Source of the DNA: Myroides sp. 1354
GTDB lineage: Bacteria; Bacteroidota; Bacteroidia; Flavobacteriales; Flavobacteriaceae
Assembly: GCF_030324495.1 (NCBI RefSeq)
Contig: NZ_JACAGN010000010.1
Span: 1-64,000 of the forward strand
Direction of reading: 5' to 3'
Length of the DNA stretch: 64,000 nt
Below are positions 7,387 to 17,015 of this stretch, piece by piece. Made by a program: the position numbers and the translations under genes. Each line of letters begins with the position of its first letter. Positions within the stretch are counted from its first letter, which is position 1. The notes beneath the pieces were generated by a model, which ran no database searches, had not been told where the DNA came from, and saw only the letters and a program-made list of their open reading frames with translations.

Positions 7387-10249
7387 AAATCTACACAATG
7401 ATTTTATTAATGGTGTTCATCAAGGGTTTTTAGATAAAAGTATTGTTTCCAATTCAACTAATATCCCTAAGCTTGTAACAAATAAAGAAGTACCTAAAGA
7501 AAAAGTATTGTCGACAATATTACAAGAGCTAGATACTTGTAAGGAATTCTTTATTTCAGTTGCGTTTGTAACAACTAGTGGTATCGCAGTATTGTTTAAC
7601 ACACTTATTGCCTTAGAAAAAAGGAATATAAAAGGAAAAGTTTTAGTATCTCAATATTTAAATTTTACTCAACCTGAAGCGTTGAAAAAGTTGAAAGCTT
7701 TTAAGAATATAGAGCTTAAAATTTCAACAAAAAATAATACACATACAAAAGGCTATATTTTTAAAAAGGATGCGCACCATACAATCATAATAGGTAGCAG
7801 TAATTTAACGGCAAATGCATTAACTGTAAATAAAGAATGGAATCTTAAAGTATCAGGTCTAAATGATAGTGGTATTGTCAATGATGTATTGAATGAATTT
7901 CACCATGATTTTAGAGAAGCTATCATAGTTAATGATAAATTTATTGCTTTTTACGAGAAATTATATCAGAAACAAAGAGATCAAAGACCTTTAAGTGTAC
8001 CCGAATTAAAAAGTGACTTAATCATTGAGCCAAATAAGATGCAGCAAGTTGCTTTAGAAAATTTAAAGAAACTAAGATTAGCTAATCAGAAGAAAGGTTT
8101 AATAATTTCTGCAACAGGAACTGGTAAAACATTTTTATCTGCATTTGATGTAAAAAACTTTAATCCAAAAAAAATGTTGTTTGTGGTACATCGTTTAAAT
8201 ATTGCTAACGATGCACTTGATACATTTCGAACTTTATTAGGGGATAAAAAAACTTATGGTCTTTTCTCGGGAGACCAACGTGATTTGCAGGCAGATTTTA
8301 TTTTTTCAACAATTCAAACCATATCGAAGGAAGAAAATTTGTTGAAGTTTGATAAAACTCATTTTGATTATATTATCATTGATGAATCTCATCGTGTAGG
8401 AGGTAATTCTTATTTGAGATTAGTAGATTATTTCAATCCTAAATTTTTGTTGGGAATGACGGCTACACCTGAACGTACAGATGGTTTTGATATTTTTAGT
8501 CTTTTCGATCATAAGATTGCATATGAGATAAGATTGCATACTGCTATGCAAGAGAAAATGTTGAGTGATTTCCATTATTATGGAATTTCTGATTTACTGG
8601 TAGATAGTGAACGTAGAGAGAATGCGAGAGATTTTAATTTGTTGTCTGATAGTGATAGAGTAAACAAAATTATATTTAATGCTAAACGCTTTGGAAGTGA
8701 TAATGGTATTATTAGAGGATTAGTTTTTTGTTCTAATAATATTGAATCCGCTTTTTTATCTTCAAAATTCAATGAAAATGGATTTAAAACTGTTGCCTTA
8801 TCTGGAAAAAGCACTGAATCTGAGCGAACAGAAGCAATTGCTAGACTAGAATCTGATAATAATGAAGAGAAATTAGATTACATTTTTACTGTAGATATTT
8901 TTAATGAAGGAATAGATATACCTAAGATAAATCAAATTCTAATGATAAGACCTACTGAGTCTGCCATTGTTTTCGTACAACAATTAGGACGAGGGTTAAG
9001 AAAGGCTGTAAATAAAGAATTTTTAACTATAGTTGATTTTATAGGAAACTATGAGAATAATTATTTAATACCAATTGCTCTTTATGGTGATACTTCATAT
9101 AACAAAGATACTTTACGAAGATTAATTTCAGAAGGAAGTAAACATTTACCAGGAGCATCTACTATTAATTTTGATGAGATTACGAAAGAAAGAATTTATG
9201 ATTCAATTGCTACAGCTAATCTTTCAACGTTAGCTGACTTAAAAAAAGACTATCAATTACTAAAATTTAGATTAGGAAGAATACCTATGATGGTTGATTT
9301 TTTAGAGCATGAGTCTAGAGATCCATTTCAATTTGTTGTGTATTCAAAATCATATTACAATTTTGTTGTTCGTGTTGATGACACTGTTGAACATGAGCTG
9401 GATAATACTAATGCAGAATTGTTAGCTTTATTTACGAGAGAAATAAATAATGGAAAAAGAGTAGAAGAAAGTTATTTATTGAAGTTGCTATTAGAGAAAA
9501 AAGAAATAAAACGTTCTTTTCTTAAAGAACAGATTTATGCGGAGTTTAATTACATACCGACTGATGCAACAATAGAATCGTGTGTGAGAAATATTAATTT
9601 TTATTTTTTTAATAAACCGAAAAATATAATAACTCTAGATCAAGATAGTATCCGATTTCATTCAAATTTTAGTGAAATATTAGAAAATGAGGTATTTAAA
9701 AGTTTTTTTATTGATTCGATAATGTGTTCAATAGAATTCTTCAAAAGATCTTATACGCAGACAAATTTTAGAGATGGTTTAATATTATATAATAAATATA
9801 GCCGTAAAGATGTTTGTCGATTGTTAAATTGGCCAACAGATATCAGTAGTACAGTATATGGCTATAGGACCGTAAATGAAATTACGCCCTGTTTTGTAAC
9901 ATATCACAAATCAGATGATATCGAAGAAACAATCAAATATAATGATCACTTTGTAAGCCCAACAATTTTTGCATGGGAATCAAGATCTAATAGAAAATTA
10001 AATAGTCCAGAAATAAAAAATGTACTTGAATCAAAGAGGATATTATTATTTGTAAAAAAAGAAGATGCTGAAGGAACAGACTTTTATTACATGGGAGATG
10101 TATCCATAATAAATGATTCAGTACAACAAAGCTACATGGCAGATTCAGAATTACCCGTAGTTCATTTTAAATTTCAATTAGAACAACCCGTTATGAAGGA
10201 GTTGTATGATTATATAACATCAGGAGATATAAAACATCATGATGATTAA
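7379..10249 (+). CDS. PLD-nuclease / SF2 helicase / DUF3427 fusion protein
   Basis: A 956-residue cytoplasmic protein in three parts. Residues about 35-180 form a phospholipase-D-type nuclease domain with HTK near 121 and GSSN near 139, a single HKD-like half site. Residues about 215-560 form an SF2 helicase core: SATGTGKT near 244, DESH near 335, GMTATPERTDG near 360, and QQLGRGLRK near 535. The remainder matches DUF3427, which follows this helicase type. Such proteins are predicted to cut or remodel foreign or damaged DNA. It overlaps the NUDIX gene by eight bases, and its AT-rich codons suggest horizontal acquisition. The helicase/PLD call is firm; the biological role is inferred. Confidence 0.9.
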   Translation: MNENLHNDFINGVHQGFLDKSIVSNSTNIPKLVTNKEVPKEKVLSTILQELDTCKEFFISVAFVTTSGIAVLFNTLIALEKRNIKGKVLVSQYLNFTQPEALKKLKAFKNIELKISTKNNTHTKGYIFKKDAHHTIIIGSSNLTANALTVNKEWNLKVSGLNDSGIVNDVLNEFHHDFREAIIVNDKFIAFYEKLYQKQRDQRPLSVPELKSDLIIEPNKMQQVALENLKKLRLANQKKGLIISATGTGKTFLSAFDVKNFNPKKMLFVVHRLNIANDALDTFRTLLGDKKTYGLFSGDQRDLQADFIFSTIQTISKEENLLKFDKTHFDYIIIDESHRVGGNSYLRLVDYFNPKFLLGMTATPERTDGFDIFSLFDHKIAYEIRLHTAMQEKMLSDFHYYGISDLLVDSERRENARDFNLLSDSDRVNKIIFNAKRFGSDNGIIRGLVFCSNNIESAFLSSKFNENGFKTVALSGKSTESERTEAIARLESDNNEEKLDYIFTVDIFNEGIDIPKINQILMIRPTESAIVFVQQLGRGLRKAVNKEFLTIVDFIGNYENNYLIPIALYGDTSYNKDTLRRLISEGSKHLPGASTINFDEITKERIYDSIATANLSTLADLKKDYQLLKFRLGRIPMMVDFLEHESRDPFQFVVYSKSYYNFVVRVDDTVEHELDNTNAELLALFTREINNGKRVEESYLLKLLLEKKEIKRSFLKEQIYAEFNYIPTDATIESCVRNINFYFFNKPKNIITLDQDSIRFHSNFSEILENEVFKSFFIDSIMCSIEFFKRSYTQTNFRDGLILYNKYSRKDVCRLLNWPTDISSTVYGYRTVNEITPCFVTYHKSDDIEETIKYNDHFVSPTIFAWESRSNRKLNSPEIKNVLESKRILLFVKKEDAEGTDFYYMGDVSIINDSVQQSYMADSELPVVHFKFQLEQPVMKELYDYITSGDIKHHDD

Positions 10250-10293
10250 GATTGTTTTTAGATGATATACTAATTCCACTGAAATAAAAACAT

Positions 10294-10336
10294 AAAAGAC
10301 CGATTGAAGAAAGACTTCACTTCGGTCTTTTTTATT
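10294..10336 (+). terminator. terminator of the NUDIX-helicase module
   Basis: Stem arms AAAGACCGA and TCGGTCTTT around a 17-nt loop, followed by a T-run, 45 bp after the helicase stop. Confidence 0.85.
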
Positions 10337-10383
10337 TCACCCCCCACCCAAATATTCCCTATATTTAATCGAAACGAATTGAA

Positions 10384-11217
10384 ATGAAACACCTCCCTTT
10401 TAGTCTACTGATTTTATTGTTAATCAGTTGTCAACAGCCCCAAGCACAAACCCTGTTGGCAGCTCCACTCACCCCAGAACAAAAAGCCAAGCAAGACCGC
10501 ATTATCGAAACCTATGCGACCAATAAAGCCCATCACTATAATTACACCTTTCAATTAAAAGAATGGCAGGACGCCTTAGATGAAGGATTAGCACAAGACT
10601 CTACAATTGCCTATTTGTGGCAGCAAAAGGCTATGCCCTATTTTAAAGCTAGAAAATACGAAGTGGGAATGGAGTATATCGACAAAGCCGTGTTGTATGA
10701 TGCAGAGCGTTATTTGGGGTATCGCGCTTTTATCAAGTGTGTATTCTCCAAAACCTACCGTGAGGCTATTGCCGATTTCGAAACCTGTATTGCCAATTGG
10801 GGCGATCGCTATGAAATGGATCACACCTATACCTTTTACATCGGATTGTCCTATTTACAACTCAACGAATTCGACAAAGCCGAGGCTTATTTCAAACGAG
10901 CCGTAGCCAAACAAAAAGAAGTGTTTCCTGAGGTGCATCACCTCGAACTCTTTTATTTGGGAATCATATACTACGAACAAGAACGCTTTGCCGAAGCCAT
11001 CGCTTATTTTGATCAAGCAGTGGTCAACTACAAAGAATTTTCGGACGCTTATTACTATAAAGGCCTATGCCAATGGAAAATGAAAGAATCCGAAGAAAAA
11101 ATAAAAGCAACTTCGGATCTGTTTTTTACCTACAATGAACAAGGGTTTTCGATTAATGAAGCCAATGCTATTTATGAACGCTATCCCTATCAAATTCCCA
11201 AACAACGCAAGGAATAA
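10384..11217 (+). CDS. TPR-repeat lipoprotein
   Basis: A 277-residue exported lipoprotein: the signal peptide MKHLPFSLLILLLIS ends at lipobox Cys16. The mature part holds tandem tetratricopeptide repeats, clearest around the EYFDKA/AEAYFKRAV and FAEAIAYFDQAV segments (about 155-225). TPR domains bind partner proteins; in Bacteroidota such lipoproteins sit on the inner face of the outer membrane or in the periplasm. No specific partner is apparent. It may share a transcript with the cytochrome gene 44 bp downstream. Confidence 0.85.
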   Translation: MKHLPFSLLILLLISCQQPQAQTLLAAPLTPEQKAKQDRIIETYATNKAHHYNYTFQLKEWQDALDEGLAQDSTIAYLWQQKAMPYFKARKYEVGMEYIDKAVLYDAERYLGYRAFIKCVFSKTYREAIADFETCIANWGDRYEMDHTYTFYIGLSYLQLNEFDKAEAYFKRAVAKQKEVFPEVHHLELFYLGIIYYEQERFAEAIAYFDQAVVNYKEFSDAYYYKGLCQWKMKESEEKIKATSDLFFTYNEQGFSINEANAIYERYPYQIPKQRKE

Positions 11218-11261
11218 ACGAGAAGATATTATGCGTATCTTAGTGTCAATTAAAAGAGAAT

Positions 11262-11675
11262 ATGGATTTTAATCGCAACTATATTACGCGTTTTATTTGG
11301 GGCATTTCGGGAATCTTACTATTGGCTTTCGTACTATTTGGTTGGCTTTTTTATGTGGGAAAAACAGCGCGAAAACCAATTGCTATTGCAAAGGAAGCAT
11401 TTTGTGGAGTTCCCAATTTGCCAGAAGAATTACAACAAGGAAAAGCGTTGTTTTATCAAAATTGTCTAGCCTGTCACAAGTTGGATATGGATGGCATTGG
11501 CCCAGGATTAAGAAACGCAGATCATGCAGTTTTACAGCAGTGGTTGCTCGTTGATCCTACACACAAAGACCAAGCGGAATATGGACGACTGTTTCATTTT
11601 AAAACATTTCAAAACAAACTAGCAGAAGAAGATATTCAAGAGATTCAGGCTTATTTAAATCATAAAAATGAATAA
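11262..11675 (+). CDS. membrane-anchored c-type cytochrome
   Basis: A 137-residue protein with one N-terminal transmembrane anchor (about 10-32) and a single haem-attachment motif C68-LA-C71-H72 in a class I cytochrome c domain facing the periplasm. The GIGPGL motif after the haem site is typical. The expected distal Met in the C-terminal third is not seen: the region reads LFHFKTFQNKLAEEDI and the only internal Met is 76. Electron transfer is the default role; altered haem ligation would suggest sensing or a low-potential carrier. There is no oxidase gene nearby. Confidence 0.85.
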   Translation: MDFNRNYITRFIWGISGILLLAFVLFGWLFYVGKTARKPIAIAKEAFCGVPNLPEELQQGKALFYQNCLACHKLDMDGIGPGLRNADHAVLQQWLLVDPTHKDQAEYGRLFHFKTFQNKLAEEDIQEIQAYLNHKNE

Positions 11676-11743
11676 CATCAAATCACATCAACCCTTATCG
11701 ACTTTTACCTCAGAAATACTACCTTTGTAGTAAACCGACTCAG

Positions 11744-12283
11744 ATGAAAAAACTAATAACACTAGCCGTTGTATGTATGTTTGCGCTAGGATGTAAACAA
11801 AATACACAACAAGAAGCCCCGGCACAACAAGCAACAACCAAAGAAGAAGTGGCGAAAGCCTTTGAAAGTACAGCTGCTTTGAAGAAGATCAGCAGTGAAC
11901 TACTCGTTCCCATGGAATTGTTAGAACCCTCTTCCAAAGAAGTTACGACCAAATACGGGTTGGAGTTTGGTGGAAATTGCTACGCTTGTGATGTCGTAAA
12001 TATTCTGATTGACGGAGAAATGATTACGTTGATGAATGCGTGCGATTTACACAGTCAAGTTTCGTATACCATTGAATCAGTTGAGGAAAAAGGAAAGCAA
12101 ATCAACATCAAAACACAAGCCCATACGTTTGTATTTGAACAAGTAGAAGAATACCCTGTATACAGTTTAAAAGTCATAGGAGAGGAAATAGATGAAACGG
12201 TGTTTAGAGAAGCTTCTTTTTATACCTTACGCAGTTTGTTAGAAACATTTGAAGTACACGATTGCGGTGACTTTGAAGGATAG
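11744..12283 (+). CDS. hypothetical lipoprotein
   Basis: A 179-residue protein with a lipoprotein signal peptide (MKKLITLAVVCMFALG, Cys17), a Gln/Thr/Ala-rich linker to about residue 45, and an unrecognised acidic domain with two short cysteine motifs (NCYACD near 82-87, NACDLH near 101-106) and a near-C-terminal DCGDF. The cysteines could bind metal or form disulfides. No family is recognised. Fourth in a run of co-directional genes, but separated by 68 bp from the cytochrome. Confidence 0.75.
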   Translation: MKKLITLAVVCMFALGCKQNTQQEAPAQQATTKEEVAKAFESTAALKKISSELLVPMELLEPSSKEVTTKYGLEFGGNCYACDVVNILIDGEMITLMNACDLHSQVSYTIESVEEKGKQINIKTQAHTFVFEQVEEYPVYSLKVIGEEIDETVFREASFYTLRSLLETFEVHDCGDFEG

Positions 12284-12287
12284 GTGT

Positions 12288-12487
12288 ACTTTGTGAGGTT
12301 TGCTCTTTGTTAAGTTGTGAGGTTTGCACTTTGTTAAGTTTGATTTTTGTGAAATCGTGAAGTTTGCTCTTTGTAAAGTTGTGAGGTTTGATTTTTGTGA
12401 AGTTGTAAATTCTCTACAAAGAACAATTCTTACAAAATACAACTCTCACAAAGCACAAACCTCACAAAGCACAAACCTCACAACAAC
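12288..12487. repeat. 24-bp tandem repeats forming a large imperfect palindrome
   Basis: About five degenerate 24-bp units based on GTGAGGTTTG-CTCTTTGTTAAGTT fill 12295-12410, and inverted versions (CACAAAGCACAAACCTCA, twice) fill 12438-12485. The two halves can pair into a long stem between convergent genes, so this may serve as a two-way terminator. Related CACAAAGCACAAA motifs recur near 48420-48450 and 48790-48810. Open frames here are repeat-derived. Confidence 0.85.
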
Positions 12488-12491
12488 CCCC

Positions 12492-13862
12492 TTACAAATT
12501 CGGATTACTCTGTATTTCCTTTAGAGGAATCGGTAATTGATATAATGGATTTCCGAAGAGCAGTTGTTGCAGATCCGTAGTTGCGGCTAGATCTTCCGAG
12601 TTGCGTTCCAGTGTTTGGCCCAAGCGTTTTAAGTCGAAGTAACGATGTCCCTCAAAAGCGAGCTCTTTGAAGCGCTCTGTTAAGATTGTTGTTTCACTGA
12701 TGTTGGTTGAGGTTACTTCTTCTCCCGTTCTCGCTTCTACTAAGGCATTTAGATCCTTTATCGCTTGTGTGGAAGCTCCTGTTTTTACATAAGCTTCTGC
12801 GCGAATCAAATACATTTCTGCCACGCGAAATACTGGTAAATCACTGATTCTGTTTTCGTGTCCTTCATCCGAGTATTTGGCAATTTGATTGGCTTGTTCT
12901 TCTCCAAAGAACAGCGACAAACGAATATCCCCTTCCTCATATAAACGATTTAATTTAGCAGAAGCATAAAACAAACTCTTCCCTGTATTAAAATTGTACC
13001 ACAATGTATTCGGACGTAGTTCATCGTCGTTGTTTCGCGCTAGTTTAAATACAACTTCCGCATTTTGATTTTGTTTCCATAGCGCAGTGTACTGATCCAT
13101 CGTAGCGAGTGCATAGTTGTTGATCACTTTAGATGCATAAGCAATGGCTTTGCTGTAATTCTTTTGATATAGGGCTACACGAGCAGCTAAGGCATGAGTA
13201 GAATCCAAAGAAAATCGAGTGGGTGCGTTTGAATTGTCCAATTGATCTTCTGCCGCTTGAAGGTCTTTCCAAATCAAGTTGTAAAAATCAGGAAGCGGTG
13301 TTTTACCGGGTTTTTGGAACAAATCCGTACTAGTCACATAAGGAATTGTCAATGCTTGTCCTGCTTTTGCATCAGAATCCCCAAAGATGCGGTGTAATTC
13401 GAAGTGAATCATGGCGCGTAAGCCTTTTAATTCTCCTTCTAAAACCGTCATCGCTTCTTTTTCTTCTGCAGCTTCTTGTGGAACCTTATAGCTATTCTCC
13501 AAAAGCGTATTGATTTTGTATAAAGTATGGTAATAATCCTTCCACGTTTCGTGCAGTAGTTCGTCATCTGAACTATAGGTCCAACGGTTGAGTTGAATGG
13601 CATAACCATCTACACCCACATTCTCACTGCTCAATTTACACTCATCAGCCATCACAGCCCCCAATAAGGTAGAGTATTCTAAATGCAAGCTATTGTAAAC
13701 CCCAACCACTCCATACTCAAAGTATCGCACGGATTTGTAAAGCTGATCGGAATCGACGTTCTCTTTAGGATCAATGTCTAACATGCGATCGCAACTCGTC
13801 AAGTAAAAGAGCGAGCAAAGAGCGAAAAGAAGGCCTACTATTGTATATCTTGTTTTATTCAT
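12492..13862 (-). CDS. SusD/RagB-family nutrient-binding outer-membrane lipoprotein
   Basis: A 456-residue surface lipoprotein: signal peptide to lipobox Cys24 (LTSC-DRMLDIDPKE), then the SusD helical/TPR fold with typical segments LKGLRAMIHFELHRIFGD and, near the C-terminus, RVAEMYLIRAEAY and GHRYFDLKRLG. SusD proteins cap their SusC partner and capture the substrate. It lies 13 bp after susC in the same operon. No glycosidase, peptidase or sulfatase is adjacent, so the substrate (glycan, peptide or other) cannot be named. Confidence 0.93.
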   Translation of the reverse strand: MNKTRYTIVGLLFALCSLFYLTSCDRMLDIDPKENVDSDQLYKSVRYFEYGVVGVYNSLHLEYSTLLGAVMADECKLSSENVGVDGYAIQLNRWTYSSDDELLHETWKDYYHTLYKINTLLENSYKVPQEAAEEKEAMTVLEGELKGLRAMIHFELHRIFGDSDAKAGQALTIPYVTSTDLFQKPGKTPLPDFYNLIWKDLQAAEDQLDNSNAPTRFSLDSTHALAARVALYQKNYSKAIAYASKVINNYALATMDQYTALWKQNQNAEVVFKLARNNDDELRPNTLWYNFNTGKSLFYASAKLNRLYEEGDIRLSLFFGEEQANQIAKYSDEGHENRISDLPVFRVAEMYLIRAEAYVKTGASTQAIKDLNALVEARTGEEVTSTNISETTILTERFKELAFEGHRYFDLKRLGQTLERNSEDLAATTDLQQLLFGNPLYQLPIPLKEIQSNPNL

Positions 13863-13875
13863 GGTATGTTATCTT

Positions 13876-16800
13876 TTAGAAAATTACTTTTAAACCTGCT
13901 GTAATGGTACGAGGAAGTGGATATTCGTATTGGTACCAGTTGTTGTCATCTTCTGGATCTTGTCCTTTCCACTTGGTCCACGTAATGAGGTTAGACCCTT
14001 GGGCGAATACATTCACCTCTTTGACGAATTTACTTGCTCGACCTAAGTCTGTAATTTTGTAGTTGATGTTTAAGTTTCTCAACTTTAAATAATCTGCTTT
14101 TTGCAATTCGCGATCCGTTAAGTATCTCGTATAGCTCGGATGTGGGTTGCTACTTTCATCTCCTGGTTTTTGCCACATATCCAACATACTTGTTGATTGG
14201 TTGTAAATGCGGTAATTCGGATCGGCTGAGGTACGGTAGAATTCACCCGTATTCAGGCGATACATTCCCTTGATGAAAGAGAATAACGCGCTTACTTCTA
14301 AGTTCTTGTAACGAAAACTCGTTGTGATTCCCCCTTTCCAAGAAGGATCAAAACTTCCTTTCACTAAAACTGCATTTTCAGGATCGTATACATCGGTTAT
14401 ATTGCCTTCTTTGTCTAAGTATTGTGGAGCTCCCGTTTGGGAATTAACCCCTGCCCAACGCACCATATAAAAGTGTCCGAGCGATTTTCCTACTTGGTGG
14501 ATGGAGTAATCTTCCGTTACAATATCGTCTTCATCGCCTAAACTGAGAATTTTATTCTTGTTGAAGGCTAGATTCAATCCCATATTCCAAGTGAAGTCGC
14601 CCTGTCTGATCAGGTCTCCTGAAACTTTAAACTCAACCCCTCGGTTGCGGATTTTTCCTAAATTAGACGGTAAAGATTCAAATCCAGAGGTCATGGATAA
14701 GGTGCGGTCGATAAATAGATCACTGGTAATGCGGTTGTAAAAATCAAGCTCAGCAACCAATCGATTTTTAAAGAATCCCATTTCAAGACCTAAGTCGAAA
14801 ATGCGGTTCATCTCCCAGTTGTAGTTGGCATTTCCTGGTGTAGTAGGCACTAATCCCGTTTGTCCGTTGTATTGACCAGGTCCATATAAACGACGGTAAC
14901 CGAAATCGCTGGCAAAACCGTTGGCATTTCCTGTTAAACCATAACTGATACGCATTCTCGCTGTTGAAATCACCTCATTATCAAGTAAGAAATCTTCATA
15001 CTTCATGTTCCAGTTTCCTCCTAAAGCATAGAAGTACTTATAGCGATTAGCGGAAGGAACACGAGAAGAACCATCGCGTCTTAAACTACCACTCAACGTA
15101 TATTTGTTTTCAAAGGAATAACGGAGTAAAGCAATCTGTGAAACGAGTAGATTTTCAGAAGCACCACCTTCTACTTTGGGAATAAAGTCATTTTCTGGTG
15201 TACCTGGTGTGATACCCGATGGAGTTTGATCCAATCCACTTAGTAAACCAAAACCAGTAAATCCGTGGTAATCGTACTTATAGCGATTCATCTCCACTAA
15301 TCCCACTGCTTCAATTTCGTGTTGATCCCATTGGGTTCTATAGTTGAAACCAAAATTACTCATGGTACTGATTTTGTTTTGATCTCCTTGACTGTACATT
15401 CCTTGTCCGCCTTCTTCTACCAAAGCCCCAAAGTAAGTATCGGGTTTGATGATATGGGTATTGGAATATTTACCGTAATCCACCCCTAGGGTTGAAGTTA
15501 ATTTCAATTCATCTGTAAGGGCATAGGAGAAATTCCCCGATAAGACCCCTTTCAAGCTCGTTGATTTACGATTGACATCTTGGTACATTGCCAAGGCATT
15601 CGTTCCAAAACGATTGGCACCGGGTTGCAATTGGCCATTTTCATCGTATGGATTTTCGTATGGCAGCGCAAAGTAAAGAGAAGCTACTGGATTGGTTTCA
15701 CTAACGTCAAAATCCGATTCAGACTCTTTACTGTTGCTCTGTGCCAAGTTGATGAAAAAATCAGCCTTAAAGCGTTTGCTTTGATGGTGAATATTGGAGT
15801 TAATAGTAAAACGTTCTATGCCAGAATTGTATAATACCCCTTCTTGGTTGGTATAGTTGAAGGACGTATAGTGTTGTGTTTTTTCATTTCCACTCGTTAA
15901 ACTTAACGCATGGGATTGAATAATTCCTTTGCGCAATATTTTTTTGCGCCAATCCATATTCGTTTGTCTGATTTGATTGAGTGTTGCGGCATCTCTCACA
16001 TAGTCTTCCTCCGTTTTGGCAACAGCAGTACCGTTGATCATTTTGTATGGATTTTGTTGAGAATAAGCCCAACCAGGTAAATCCGGGTCCTGCAACATTT
16101 CTTCAAACTGCAAACGTTGATTGGTATTCATCATATCCCATTTGCTGTTGTTGGCCTGAGCAAATCCATATTGGGTTTGGTAGGTCACTTGTAGGGGGGA
16201 ATTGGCCATTCCTTTTTTGGAGGTAATGACAATGACTCCATTGGCTCCTCTGGAACCATATTGTGCTGTAGCTGCCGCATCTTTTAATACGGTAATATCT
16301 TCAAAATCCTCGGGTGGGAGGGAAGTAAAGGTCTCAGGGGATATCGGCATACCGTTTAAGATGTACAGCGGGTTGGTATTTTCGTCTTGAAGAGAACCAA
16401 TTCCGCGAATCGTTACCCGCCCTGGAGTACCAGGTTGACCCGAAGGGGAAGCAACATACAATCCAGGTACTTGCCCCTGTAAGGCTTGATCCATTGAACT
16501 TACTTGCAGTTGATTCAACGCTTTTGCTTCAATTTTTCCTACTGCCCCTGTCGTTCTCGCTTTGGATTGCTTGGTATATCCTGTAATGACAATGCCATCT
16601 AATACATTTTCTTCAATAAATAAATCAATGGTGGCTGGTATTGTATTTCCCTCAATGGTGATGAATTGCTCTTGATAACCCAAATAGGACAATCGCAATT
16701 GGATGCTTTCTTTCTCTTCTACAACTAAATCAAAAGAACCATCCTCTAAAGTGAAACTATATTCTTTTTTGCTAATATTCTCAATGGTCACCCCAGGTAA

Positions 16801-16917
16801 GGGGAGTAAGGTCTCAGCGTCACGCACTAAAATCGGCGTTTTTTTATCTTGTGCTTGTACACTCAATAAGCTGAAACAAAAAAGTAAGGTGGCTAAGAGT
16901 CTTTTTGTTTTACGCAT
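13876..16917 (-). CDS. SusC/RagA-family TonB-linked outer-membrane transporter
   Basis: A 1013-residue TonB-dependent transporter. The ATG at 16917 is preferred; a longer frame would begin with TTG. The signal peptide (MRKTKRLLATLLFCFSLLS, cleavage after VQA) is followed by a carboxypeptidase-regulatory-like domain (about 30-105), a TonB plug with GVIVITSKKG near 235, then a 22-strand barrel ending in aromatic/hydrophobic residues. It pairs with SusD to import oligomeric nutrients in a TonB-driven step. A two-component system lies 99 bp upstream on the same strand and probably controls it. Confidence 0.95.
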   Translation of the reverse strand: MRKTKRLLATLLFCFSLLSVQAQDKKTPILVRDAETLLPLPGVTIENISKKEYSFTLEDGSFDLVVEEKESIQLRLSYLGYQEQFITIEGNTIPATIDLFIEENVLDGIVITGYTKQSKARTTGAVGKIEAKALNQLQVSSMDQALQGQVPGLYVASPSGQPGTPGRVTIRGIGSLQDENTNPLYILNGMPISPETFTSLPPEDFEDITVLKDAAATAQYGSRGANGVIVITSKKGMANSPLQVTYQTQYGFAQANNSKWDMMNTNQRLQFEEMLQDPDLPGWAYSQQNPYKMINGTAVAKTEEDYVRDAATLNQIRQTNMDWRKKILRKGIIQSHALSLTSGNEKTQHYTSFNYTNQEGVLYNSGIERFTINSNIHHQSKRFKADFFINLAQSNSKESESDFDVSETNPVASLYFALPYENPYDENGQLQPGANRFGTNALAMYQDVNRKSTSLKGVLSGNFSYALTDELKLTSTLGVDYGKYSNTHIIKPDTYFGALVEEGGQGMYSQGDQNKISTMSNFGFNYRTQWDQHEIEAVGLVEMNRYKYDYHGFTGFGLLSGLDQTPSGITPGTPENDFIPKVEGGASENLLVSQIALLRYSFENKYTLSGSLRRDGSSRVPSANRYKYFYALGGNWNMKYEDFLLDNEVISTARMRISYGLTGNANGFASDFGYRRLYGPGQYNGQTGLVPTTPGNANYNWEMNRIFDLGLEMGFFKNRLVAELDFYNRITSDLFIDRTLSMTSGFESLPSNLGKIRNRGVEFKVSGDLIRQGDFTWNMGLNLAFNKNKILSLGDEDDIVTEDYSIHQVGKSLGHFYMVRWAGVNSQTGAPQYLDKEGNITDVYDPENAVLVKGSFDPSWKGGITTSFRYKNLEVSALFSFIKGMYRLNTGEFYRTSADPNYRIYNQSTSMLDMWQKPGDESSNPHPSYTRYLTDRELQKADYLKLRNLNINYKITDLGRASKFVKEVNVFAQGSNLITWTKWKGQDPEDDNNWYQYEYPLPRTITAGLKVIF

Positions 16918-17015
16918 TATGGTTTGCAATTAAATTAGAATACAAACCTAGGTTGAGGAAATTAAAAGGACTTTAAGCCGAGATAAAATAGGGATTAGAA
17001 AGAGATTAAAAAAAA

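Noticed and set aside
6109..10249. The whole region as a prophage or integrative element
   Set aside because: No integrase, attachment repeats or phage genes were found; only base composition hints at transfer of the NUDIX-helicase pair.
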